Source of the DNA: Pseudomonadota bacterium
Lineage (GTDB): Bacteria > Bdellovibrionota_C > UBA2361 > OMIW01
Assembly: GCA_900299205.1 (NCBI GenBank)
Contig: OMIW01000086.1
Location: forward strand, 1 to 10,448
Length of the DNA: 10,448 bases
Direction: 5' to 3'
The notes under the pieces were generated by a model. It saw only the letters and a list, made by a program, of their open reading frames with translations. It ran no database searches and was not told where the DNA came from. The stretch's first letter is position 1, and each line of letters starts with the position of its first letter. Positions 1-7,065 of the stretch are shown piece after piece. Both the position numbers and the translations under genes were made by a program.

Positions 1-32
1 ACACGCGGATAGGCTGAAGCCGTTGCGAGCTG

Positions 33-641
33 CTACCCGCCAAACCTGGTCCGCCCGCTGAGAGCTCGGGCAAGGGTGAGTTCATCGGCGGCCTCAAGCT
101 CTCCCCCTTTGGGTATTCCTTGCGCGATGCGGCTTGAGACGACTCCTCGGTCACGAAGCTCCTGTCCTATAAAGAGAGCCGTCGCATCGCCCTCAACGGT
201 TGCACCGGTTGCGATGATCACCTCGCGAACCTCCTCTTGTTCGACACGGGCCAAGAGCTCGTGAATCCGGATATCTTCTGGCCCCACCCCCCGCAACGGA
301 GCCCATACCCCGTGCAGAACGTGGTAAACACCACGATATTCGCCAGCTCGCTCAATCGCGACAACGTCTGCTGGCTTTTCTACTACGCAAATAAGGTGAC
401 CTTCTCGCCGCTCATCTCGACAGATAGGGCATAATGCACCCCCTTCTGAAAAGAAATAACATCGAGAACAGAGCGATATGTGCGCTACTGCGTCAGTAAG
501 GGCAGAAGCAAGCGTTGGTGCGAGGGCGGGATCATTTGCAATAATGTGATACGCAAGCCTCGTCGCGGTGCGCTCACCGATGGTGGGCAGCTTTGCCAGT
601 TCACGGACCAATTTCTGGAATGAAAGGGGGTAGAGAACCAT
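33..641 (-). CDS. recR: Recombination mediator protein RecR
   Basis: RecR acts with RecO (and RecF) in the cytoplasm to load RecA onto SSB-coated single-stranded DNA during gap and break repair. The 202-residue protein has the usual family length and layout. A helix-hairpin-helix stretch lies at about residues 10-34 (LAKLPTIGERTATRLAYHI). A four-cysteine zinc finger has Cys58, Cys61, Cys71 and Cys74. A Toprim domain follows from about residue 82, with the typical VVEKPADVVAIERAGEYRG stretch, and the family-typical C-terminal region contains GIPKGGELE and ADELTLARALSGR. The ATG at 641 fits the family N-terminus, although no clear Shine-Dalgarno sequence precedes it. It is the last gene of the dnaX-ybaB-recR block and begins 72 bases after ybaB ends. 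Identification is secure. Confidence 0.97.
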   Translation of the reverse strand: MVLYPLSFQKLVRELAKLPTIGERTATRLAYHIIANDPALAPTLASALTDAVAHISLCSRCYFFSEGGALCPICRDERREGHLICVVEKPADVVAIERAGEYRGVYHVLHGVWAPLRGVGPEDIRIHELLARVEQEEVREVIIATGATVEGDATALFIGQELRDRGVVSSRIAQGIPKGGELEAADELTLARALSGRTRFGG

Positions 642-713
642 TATGAAAAAGAGGATCTATCCCCCAAAAATGACTATTTTTTCGGATGAGGAAGCGCAAG
701 GCACCATCAGAAA

Positions 714-1097
714 TCAAAATGACAAACCGGGGATATCAATCCCCCCAGTGGCCTGCTTCATCGTGTCACGAATGCGGTTGCTGATTTGAGTCGTCACAGC
801 ATTTATTGCAGTTAGCAGAAGATCTTGAAGCATCTCGACATCACCCGCCTGAAGAACCTCGGGGGAAACGGTTATTGAGCGCGCAGAGTAAGTCCCATCC
901 ATCGAGATCTTCACGGCGCCACCGCCCGCCTGTTCCTCAAAAACCAGCGATTGAATCTCACTTTGCGAGCGCTGGAGGTCTGCTTGCATCTTCTCCATCT
1001 GCTTCAGCATTGACCCCATATTGCCCATGCCCCCGAGTCCTCCCATGCCACCCGGAAATCCCGTTCTTTGAGGCACACCCTTAAATTTTTTCGTCAT
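714..1097 (-). CDS. ybaB: YbaB/EbfC family nucleoid-associated DNA-binding protein
   Basis: Members of this family are small dimeric proteins that bind DNA and are associated with the nucleoid. Their precise job beside dnaX and recR is not settled. The 127-residue product has the conserved core: a helix with MLKQMEKMQADLQRSQSEIQ (about residues 30-49), a strand with GGGAVKISMDG, then ITVSPEVL and a long C-terminal helix with LLLTAINAVTTQIS and a closing GGIDIPG. The N-terminal 30 residues carry a Gly/Met-rich stretch (GGMGGLGGMGNMGSM), as seen in several homologues. The ATG at 1097 has a good ribosome binding site (GAGGG, four bases upstream). The gene lies between dnaX and recR, an arrangement conserved in many bacteria, and is probably co-transcribed with both. 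Confidence 0.95.
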   Translation of the reverse strand: MTKKFKGVPQRTGFPGGMGGLGGMGNMGSMLKQMEKMQADLQRSQSEIQSLVFEEQAGGGAVKISMDGTYSARSITVSPEVLQAGDVEMLQDLLLTAINAVTTQISNRIRDTMKQATGGIDIPGLSF

Positions 1098-1163
1098 AAA
1101 GCCCTCTTTTTTGGGGTGAAATCTCCGGTTTTATCCGCTTCACCCTCTTCATAATTTACGAGA

Positions 1164-2901
1164 TTATGCGCCCTCTTTAGCCGAAACTTCAACTCGATCA
1201 ATCGTTGAACCAGGAAAGGCGTCAAGAAGCGCAGTCACTCCCGGATCTTGTCTTACCGCTTCTTCTTTTGCGTGACGCGCTTGGCTCCGCTTCGCCTTCT
1301 CGTTCGCTGCGATACTTGAGGGAGCCTCTTGAACACCCTCACCGCCCGTTTCACCTTTTTTAAGATTGATACGCCAGGACGAGACACCAGAATACGATTG
1401 GAGTGCCTGCTCCAATCGCTCGAGCCCCGCTCCACGGGACAGTGACGCAACGGTAAATTCAGCGCCGGTTGCCTCAAGGATCCCCGGCTGGAAATTGACC
1501 ACCGCCAACCTGCGAAGGTGCTCGCCGAGGATGCGACTTCCAGACGTGGATGTGATAGCCACAAACTCTTCCCAAGAGAAAGCAGAGCCGTGCGTCTCTC
1601 GTAATGGTATGGAAGCAGGTGAGGAAGAGACTATTGCACGAGAGGGCACAGACGAGGCTTCATCACCCTCTGCGGGCGGACGAGACGACGCTCGTGTTTG
1701 ATCCGCGACGGAGCTTCGTTTCTCAGCGACCGCCCTGCCTCCTCCCCCTCGCCCTTGCGAACCCGTCAGCGACGCAACAGCTCCTCCCACCAACCGCAGC
1801 AGATCATGCGTTGGTTCTCTCGTCGCCATACGGACAACGAGCGCCTCAAGCGCATACCGAGGGTGTACACTACGCAAAGCGTCGTCCGCCCCCGTTCGCG
1901 CGAGGTCGACGAGTTCCTGAATATCTAGTCCAGATAGATTGGATAACTGTCTCTGGGCCTCCGCAACCTCCTCCGCCGAGAAAGGCTCTACTGCTCCCTG
2001 AGCGCCAAAGCGAACCAATAAAAGATCCCGCCAATGACGGGCGAAGTCCCGAAGTAACACCGCCGGTTCAACCCCCTGGGAAAACGAGTCTTCGAGGAGT
2101 GCAAGTGCACCTGCTGGATCCCGTCCGATAATCGCCCCAGAAAGTCGAAATAATCCCTGCTTGCCCACAACGCCGAGGACAGAACTCGCTTCCTCTTCGG
2201 TCAGCACTCCTTCAACGTACGAACTCACGCGGTCGAGAAGCGATTGTGCATCCCGCATCGAGCCCTCAGACAGCCGCGCGACAAGCCGTAACGCTCCGGA
2301 CTCACACACCAACCCCTCAGAAGCCGCGATTTTTGCTAACTCCTCCTCTACAACAGGGAGAGGCAGCGCCCGAAGCTCATGACGTTGGCACCGTGAGAGT
2401 ACTGTCTCTGGAATTTTGTGAACCTCGGTTGTTGCAAGGATAAAAACGGTGTGCGGGGGGGGGTTCCTCGATGCTCTTGAGGAGCGCATTGAACGCCGAG
2501 GTGCTTAACATGTGCACCTCATCGATTATGTAAATTTTGTACCGAGAGCCCGGAGGAGGCAGGGTTCTGAACGATTCTATGAGATCTCGAACATTGTCAA
2601 CACTGTTGTGAGAGGCACCGTCAATCTCTCGAACAGCCAAGCTTGTGCCCTGAGTGATTTCCCGACAGTTACCACACGACAGACACGGAGTAGTTGTAGG
2701 CCCCTTTTCGCAGTTGAGACACTTAGAAAATATCCGTGCTATCGAAGTTTTTCCGACCCCACGGGGGCCTGAGAAAAGATAGGCATGCCCCACGCGCTCG
2801 CGCGTAATTGCGTTCTGCAATGCTTTTGTGACGTGGGCCTGTCCCGCAACTCCAGCGAATGCCGATGGGCGATATTTTCGGGCAAGAACAAGATAGCTCA
2901 T
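1164..2901 (-). CDS. dnaX: DNA polymerase III subunit gamma/tau, reading frame broken by +1 base in a C9 run
   Basis: DnaX is the ATPase of the clamp loader, which places the sliding clamp on DNA. The start at 2901 (MSYLVLARKYRP) matches the universal family N-terminus. A GTG at 2946 in the same frame is possible but not supported by homology. Visible motifs in the first frame are Walker A (GPRGVGKTS, about residues 45-53), four zinc-ligand cysteines (Cys61, Cys64, Cys73 and Cys76 or Cys79) and Walker B (KIYIIDEVHML). After EEPPP at residue 149 the frame is lost. The remainder, from HTVFILATTEVHKI (sensor 1) through TVLSRCQRHEL and GSMRDAQSLLD (sensor 2), continues in the adjacent frame to the stop at 1164. 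Removing one C from the nine-C run at 2455-2463 restores a continuous protein of about 578 residues, a normal DnaX length. The C-terminal third is divergent and low in complexity, as is usual for tau. As written, translation would stop at about 2377. A sequencing error is the likeliest cause. Confidence 0.93.
2455..2463 (-). other. C9 homopolymer causing the dnaX frame change
   Basis: On the coding strand nine consecutive C residues follow the codons for Ser-Ile-Glu-Glu. With nine, the frame reads EEPPPAHRF and ends soon after. With eight it reads EEPPPHTVFILATTE, which fits the family exactly and needs no other change. The site lies in the ATPase domain, not at the late position used for the programmed frameshift that makes gamma in Escherichia coli. 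Confidence 0.85.
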
Positions 2902-2932
2902 ATCGACCGAAAGAACGCTCCACAACCCGGGC

Positions 2933-2967
2933 AGGTGGAGGGCCACCTCCGCTCATCCGATATCGGA
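2933..2967 (-). other. Hairpin and 12-bp palindrome in the SRP RNA-dnaX spacer
   Basis: The spacer between the SRP RNA and dnaX holds a perfect 6-bp hairpin (AGGTGG at 2933-2938 with CCACCT at 2943-2948, four-base loop). It also holds a perfect 12-base palindrome, TCCGATATCGGA, at 2956-2967. No T-run follows, so this is not an intrinsic terminator. It could be an RNA processing site or an operator, but the sequence alone does not say. Confidence 0.4.
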
Positions 2968-3008
2968 AAGGGCAGGCTACGCAACACGAGAACTCAAATA
3001 AGGTGACA

Positions 3009-3090
3009 AGGAGGCGCAACACAGGGGGAATCCACTACGGTTGCTCCCTTCCGGGCCTAGCCGGGTTTGTGGCCCCCCTCGCGCGCCTCG
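3009..3090 (-). ncRNA. ffs: Signal recognition particle RNA, small bacterial (4.5S) type
   Basis: This RNA binds Ffh to form the bacterial signal recognition particle, which delivers nascent membrane proteins to the membrane. On the minus strand the helix-8 core is unmistakable: CCCGGAAGGG with the GGAA tetraloop (3049-3052 on the plus strand), followed by the conserved AGCAACC internal-loop side. The ends pair as GAGGCGC (3083-3089) with GCGCCTC (3011-3017), giving a hairpin-shaped RNA of about 80 nucleotides. The run of G residues (GAGGGGGGCC) faces ATTCCCCC on the other side of the stem. The 5' end is set about 7 bases after a good -10 box. The exact 3' end is not certain, as no intrinsic terminator is visible. 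The RNA sits about 110 bases upstream of dnaX, as it also does in Bacillus subtilis, so transcription may continue into dnaX. Confidence 0.93.
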
Positions 3091-3096
3091 ACCCGA

Positions 3097-3124
3097 AGTA
3101 TACACGCAAGGCTCGGTTCAGCAA
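3097..3124 (-). promoter_or_regulatory. Sigma-70-like promoter of the SRP RNA
   Basis: On the minus strand TTGCTG (3124-3119) and TATACT (3102-3097) are separated by 16 bases. The first base of the terminal stem of the SRP RNA (3089) lies 7-8 bases after the -10 box, where a transcript should begin. The upstream flank carries two copies of TCTGTTGC 30 bases apart (3128-3121 and 3158-3151); the nearer copy overlaps the -35 box. Confidence 0.7.
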
Positions 3125-3341
3125 CAGAGGAGGGTCTTGTGTTGCAAAAAGCAACAGATGAGATCGATTAGACAACAATCGGAGAGTCTTAGCGGGAAAA
3201 CTCAGCAGAATGCCGATCTCTTCCTGTTGAAATATCAGCGATTCCTGACTCCCTGAAGATTGGCACCACCCTTGCTTGTGCCAAAACCCGAATGAGCTCC
3301 GTTCGGAGATCCTTACTGCTGTAATTGTCCAGGCATGCTGT

Positions 3342-3899
3342 ATGAACGATACGACCTTCTCCCTCCCACTGATTGCATCCCTTAAGGCCCGCATCGCAAG
3401 GGGTCTTCATCTACACGTTTTATTCGTGATCAACGAATACCGAGCCAGCGACCCTCTGATGGCACGAGCCTTAGCCTCATACCTTACCGATGACGCATCT
3501 CGAAACGCTCCCCATAAACACAGATTGCTGTCCACCTATCTCGGAAAAACGCTTAACGAACTCGATCATGAAGAAAGGGAACGAGTTAGAGAGCTCCTTT
3601 CCTTCGAACGAGAAGGTGGGAAAGAGACTCATAAGCCCTCCCACCACATTCCCACATCAAGCGGGCCATACTCCCGTCGCTTGCTTCAGAGAAATTCACC
3701 GTACCGAATCTCCTCGCTTGGCCGAAGGTCTCCCAGCGAAGTATTATCGTTAAATCGCCCAATATTCGCCCAATCGGTGTTCCTAACGCGAGGCAAACTT
3801 CTCACAACCAGCGCAATACGGACGGACTCGATCTCCGAAACCGGTCAAGGAACTAACTCACGATCGATTGGTGAGCATCTCCAGCTGCAAGCAACGTGA
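3342..3899 (+). CDS. Unrecognised weak ORF, possibly not a gene
   Basis: This is the only long plus-strand frame that does not simply mirror a recognised minus-strand gene. It is open from 3249 to its stop at 3899 and would give 185 residues from the ATG at 3342, or 207 from a TTG at 3276. No convincing ribosome binding site precedes either start. The first half looks protein-like, with a helix-strand pattern (LIASLKARIARGLHLHVLFV) and an acidic helix (LDHEERERVRELLSFER). The second half is Ser/Arg/Pro-rich and looks random. The first half faintly recalls the start of a phospholipase D-type fold, but no HxKxxxxD motif is present. The stop lies just before the converging end of the minus-strand gene at 3901. 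It may be a decayed gene or a chance frame. Confidence 0.25.
   Translation: MNDTTFSLPLIASLKARIARGLHLHVLFVINEYRASDPLMARALASYLTDDASRNAPHKHRLLSTYLGKTLNELDHEERERVRELLSFEREGGKETHKPSHHIPTSSGPYSRRLLQRNSPYRISSLGRRSPSEVLSLNRPIFAQSVFLTRGKLLTTSAIRTDSISETGQGTNSRSIGEHLQLQAT
3686..3844 (-). other. Possible small coding remnant (52 codons between stops)
   Basis: Downstream of the minus-strand gene ending at 3901 there is a 52-codon stretch without stops. It contains SVRIALVVRS followed by a polar tail ending EEIRYGEFL. The SVRIALVVRS segment resembles a stretch seen near the C-terminus of PilW-type minor pilins, but ten residues are thin evidence and the tail does not match that family in my judgement. No full-length gene surrounds it. 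It overlaps the weak plus-strand ORF, so at most one of the two can be real. Confidence 0.15.
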
Positions 3900-3900
3900 T

Positions 3901-5811
3901 TCATTCGACTTCAGATGCTTTTACCGCAGGCTTATCTTGGGAATGATCGGTTTTTTGGACGGTGACACCTCTCATTTCTCTGAGAAGTCCTGAAAATAGC
4001 GGATTACTCTCAATCTCCTGAACACGCCTGAAAGCTGCCTGAATCTTCATCAGCTCCTCAGTTGCTCTCAAATCCCTGCCCTTGTCAAGAATTTGCCTTA
4101 AGCGCCGGACACCATCGCGGTATCGCTGCTTTATCTGATGGGGTGTTGCCCCCGGGCGTAACTCCAGAATTTCGAGATTTCGGAGATATTCAGCTAGCAA
4201 AGGCGATGATTGATGCCAGTACTGGACGAACCTCGGACGCTCAGGCTCGCTCTCACCGTCCTTGAACGCCATCTGCATGGCCTCTGAGCGGGTGGCATTC
4301 AGCCGCTGGACATACCGATAGAGAAGAGCAACAAAAGAGAGGTAGACAAGAAGTGCGGCAATATTCCTGCTAGACGCTCCAAGCACGAGGCGTAGCCAGA
4401 CATACTTTGGATAGGCCGCCAGACCTACTCGGCCTTGAAGAATTGCTATACTGCGACGCGCCAACTCGGGAAATCCTTGTTGGTTTAATTTAGCAGCAAC
4501 ATTCAGAGTCTGATCTACGAGCTGGGGAGTCCAGCCCCCTGCCCTTTCCGCAATTTGCTTGACAATCTCTTGAGCAACCTGAGTTTCCTCTCGCTCTAAG
4601 AGGAATCCCACTAGTCGCTCCGAGGCTAGTAAGAGCGCACTCCGAATCTCTTCATCAACGATCGCATAACTAAAGAGGACAGATCTAATTTCCTCATTCA
4701 GAAGGATAGATTGTTCCCCTGGCTCAAATGCCTTCAACAAACGGGCAATCCTGCCATGAATATCAGGGGTCCGGCGATTGAAGGGAATTGATGTGAGCAC
4801 TCGAACGGCTGCGTCAATCTTGCCTCCCCGCTCAAGCTCCTCCACAAGTAACAAAATGAAGCTTGAGAACACACTGCCCTCTTCGGGCACGAGCACGACC
4901 TCGGCTTGCTCCTGCAAAAGCGGTATGAGAGAAAGGGTCACTAGGTCGCCCGACTTTGCCCCCCTCCACAGGGTGGCAATCTCCTCTCGAAGCAGGCCAA
5001 GGTCGAGGTTTCCGTCGTCGGTAATTCCGAAAACCAATCCATACTGACTGGTCAAATCCTTCTCAGCCTTAGCCGGGTCACGCAGCATCTGAGCCAGCCC
5101 CTCGGAGACAAAGCGTCGCCTGACCGCTGCCAGCGCTTTTTCGATCAAGACTGGGGATGAGTTGCGGAGAAATTCGGCATCGTCAGTTAACATCCGGTTG
5201 AGAAGAGGAGCGAGAGCCGTAGGCTCTATCACCAACGCCTCTCGAGCTGATAGAAACAGGTGCAATACATCCCTGCCCGGAAAAGCTAGTAGTTCCGTCA
5301 ACAACGCCACGGTATCGCTTGATTTAACATCAATCTGTCTGACGAACTTCTTCAGAGCAACGATAGCATTCTCAACATCCCCCTTTTCAGAGGCGCCAAG
5401 CACAACCGCACGAAGCTGAGGGGCAGGCAGCCCAGGAAGAGCCGCTGCAGAGGTACCCAGAGGAGAGTTAAAATAGGTATCAAAGATGATCTGATCAATC
5501 TTCTCGGCCGGTGCTATCGAAGTTTTCCCCAGCACCTCTATCTCATACGTTCCCTCGGAGACGGACTCAAGAGAGGTTAATCCGAACGGTACACCGTAAA
5601 TTGTTCTAGATTCTGCTATCGCCGAATGTTGGCAAAAGAGCTGAAGAGATAGGAATACTAATCCCCAACCAATGAAAGGGATGCCGATATCAACCTGATA
5701 CATTAGGCCAGCATTACTGGCAGCAGTGATTGCCCGAATTCGGAACTGAGCCGAGCGGATAAAAAAGCGGAAGAAATCCGTCCAATGCGTCGATGCCCTC
5801 AACTTCAGCAC
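3901..5811 (-). CDS. Membrane-anchored helical protein with C-terminal HPD-less J-like domain
   Basis: I do not recognise a named gene here. From the GTG at 5811 (AGGA five to six bases upstream) the product has 636 residues; an ATG at 5703 would give 600 and begin just before a signal-like segment. In 636-residue numbering, a hydrophobic segment lies at about 44-60 and ends in HSAIAES, which could be a cleavage site. A long helical, repeat-like region spans about 130-460. A second membrane segment lies at about 484-500 (NIAALLVYLSFVALLYRY). At about 540-600, YLRNLEILELRPGATPHQIK and the helices after it resemble a J domain, but the HPD tripeptide that activates DnaK is absent (RRLRQIL in its place). 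The predicted topology is a periplasmic central region and a cytoplasmic J-like end. The gene follows the DUF1573 gene after 181 bases. Its function is unknown; a scaffold or assembly role is conjecture. Confidence 0.8.
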   Translation of the reverse strand: MLKLRASTHWTDFFRFFIRSAQFRIRAITAASNAGLMYQVDIGIPFIGWGLVFLSLQLFCQHSAIAESRTIYGVPFGLTSLESVSEGTYEIEVLGKTSIAPAEKIDQIIFDTYFNSPLGTSAAALPGLPAPQLRAVVLGASEKGDVENAIVALKKFVRQIDVKSSDTVALLTELLAFPGRDVLHLFLSAREALVIEPTALAPLLNRMLTDDAEFLRNSSPVLIEKALAAVRRRFVSEGLAQMLRDPAKAEKDLTSQYGLVFGITDDGNLDLGLLREEIATLWRGAKSGDLVTLSLIPLLQEQAEVVLVPEEGSVFSSFILLLVEELERGGKIDAAVRVLTSIPFNRRTPDIHGRIARLLKAFEPGEQSILLNEEIRSVLFSYAIVDEEIRSALLLASERLVGFLLEREETQVAQEIVKQIAERAGGWTPQLVDQTLNVAAKLNQQGFPELARRSIAILQGRVGLAAYPKYVWLRLVLGASSRNIAALLVYLSFVALLYRYVQRLNATRSEAMQMAFKDGESEPERPRFVQYWHQSSPLLAEYLRNLEILELRPGATPHQIKQRYRDGVRRLRQILDKGRDLRATEELMKIQAAFRRVQEIESNPLFSGLLREMRGVTVQKTDHSQDKPAVKASEVE

Positions 5812-5992
5812 AATTGTCCTGATGCATCAAAAAAATGGAACTTCTCGTTTTGCCATCCTCTATCAGCGTTCGAGTTGCGAGCGATTCAATCGTCAACAAC
5901 TTCAACAAACAAGATGGTCGCGATCCACCCCTACCCTTCCTCGTCGGCTCAATTCAATCAATCAGAACCAGCCAATCACCGCAGCCGAGGGG

Positions 5993-6961
5993 CTAGCGTG
6001 ATGACGACGCCAGCAAACGGAGTGGAAGGGGTGGCCTCCCCTTCTCCCCTAGTATAATGACCCGCTCATCGAGACTGCCAGATAAATTCTTTTCATCCAG
6101 ATAAAATACCAACTCCCATGTCCGCCCCGGATCAATCTCCTTTGATGTGACCCGTATGCCCCCAACCCCCTGGGGAAGTCGAATCCCTAGGCTACCCAGA
6201 GGATGATCTCCGTGGTAATTCACGAGAACTGACTGAGGACCAAGAAAGACTCCGCTTGGGTTATGAAACATTATCGTTGTTCGGGATGCCTCTAAATCTG
6301 GTTTTACTAGAGCAAAAACGGGGACTGAGAATGAGACTCCCCTTTCAGTTGGTTTCCGAACAATGACCCGTTCCCTCAGCTCTCCTGGGCGGGCCCCAAT
6401 CATCACCCTTACTCCCAACCGAAGCCGACCCTTCTCACGAGCTATCGTAATTACCTCTAAATCCCGGGAGGACGACACCGCCTCAAGGCCCTCAACGGAG
6501 GGGGCAATCACCGTGACCTCCTGAAGATCCGACCCCCGAGATTGAGGAATATCCGGAAACAGGACTCTCTCAGGAGAGCTCTGAAAACGGCTCACAACCT
6601 CTCCCCGCAAAACCACGTCTATGTGTGGCTCCTTGGGATCGTCCACAACGACCCGAATAACTGTCTGAACATCCCCTGAGAATCCTTGGCTTGAGAAGAG
6701 CACACGGATGAGAGAGGAGCCTCCGGGTGGGATATCGTCAGACGCATATCGGACTTTAGCGCATCCACACCCTGGTAAGACTCGCCCCAAGCGCAGGGGG
6801 AGGTCTCCCCGATTCTCCACCCTAAAATCAAAATTGACCGTTTCCCCTTCAACAACACGGCCAAATGAATGTGTTTGATCCGCCACGAAGGCTCTTGGAG
6901 CAGCTGTTACCTGCGAGGAAAGGAGGATGAAAAGTGTCGAAGCAAGTCCGATAAGGACCAT
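5993..6961 (-). CDS. Exported DUF1573 domain protein
   Basis: The product (322 residues from the ATG at 6961) starts with a clear signal peptide (MVLIGLASTLFILLSS, cleavage probably after VTAAPRA). It continues into a DUF1573 domain at about residues 25-120. Key signs are HSFGRVVEGETVNFDFRVEN, the Cys-Gly-Cys motif at residues 65-67 (VLPGCGCAKV), IPPGGSSLIRVLF and a following strand-rich stretch. This domain has an Ig-like beta-sandwich character and is common in secreted proteins, but its biochemical role is not established. The remaining 200 residues also look strand-rich and may be further Ig-like domains. AAGGG lies six bases before the ATG at 6961. A GTG at 7069 overlaps the accC stop (GTGA) and would add 36 residues before the signal peptide, so translational coupling to accC is possible with either start. 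Confidence 0.87.
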   Translation of the reverse strand: MVLIGLASTLFILLSSQVTAAPRAFVADQTHSFGRVVEGETVNFDFRVENRGDLPLRLGRVLPGCGCAKVRYASDDIPPGGSSLIRVLFSSQGFSGDVQTVIRVVVDDPKEPHIDVVLRGEVVSRFQSSPERVLFPDIPQSRGSDLQEVTVIAPSVEGLEAVSSSRDLEVITIAREKGRLRLGVRVMIGARPGELRERVIVRKPTERGVSFSVPVFALVKPDLEASRTTIMFHNPSGVFLGPQSVLVNYHGDHPLGSLGIRLPQGVGGIRVTSKEIDPGRTWELVFYLDEKNLSGSLDERVIILGEKGRPPLPLRLLASSSR

Positions 6962-7065
6962 CGAAGACCCTTTTCGGAGAGGCGAGCGAATGTTTACAAG
7001 AATTTCTCCCGAATCATCCCGTTTATCGGAACCACATCGTGAGAAGAGGAACAGCCTCAAAAAAC

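Noticed and set aside
806-1084. Plus-strand frame opposite ybaB
   Set aside because: It mirrors a secure gene on the other strand, has Ser/Pro/His-rich composition and no recognisable features.
1356-1361. A6 run on the dnaX coding strand (CTT AAA AAA GGT) as a programmed frameshift site for a shorter gamma product
   Set aside because: The codon phase is wrong for the Escherichia coli A-AAA-AAG heptamer, and the alternative frame gives a long Lys/Arg-rich tail that looks like a chance reading. No supporting hairpin was found.
1366-2131. Plus-strand frames opposite dnaX
   Set aside because: They are antisense to well-recognised dnaX sequence and their translations are low in complexity and unlike known proteins.
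2723-3022. Minus-strand frame over the dnaX start and the SRP RNA-dnaX spacer
   Set aside because: It overlaps the certain dnaX N-terminus in another frame and enters the SRP RNA 3' side, with no ribosome binding site or family likeness.
3035-3394. Minus-strand frame of 119 codons running through the SRP RNA
   Set aside because: Its C-terminal third would be encoded by the SRP RNA and its promoter, so it cannot be a normal gene.
3342-3620. Phospholipase D-like reading of the weak plus-strand ORF
   Set aside because: Only a general strand-helix-strand pattern fits. The required HxKxxxxD motif is absent, and HKH in the expected area does not satisfy it.
5714-5908. Minus-strand frame of 64 codons between the DUF1573 gene and the next gene
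   Set aside because: It mostly overlaps the start of the large membrane protein in another frame, has no good ribosome binding site and shows no motif.
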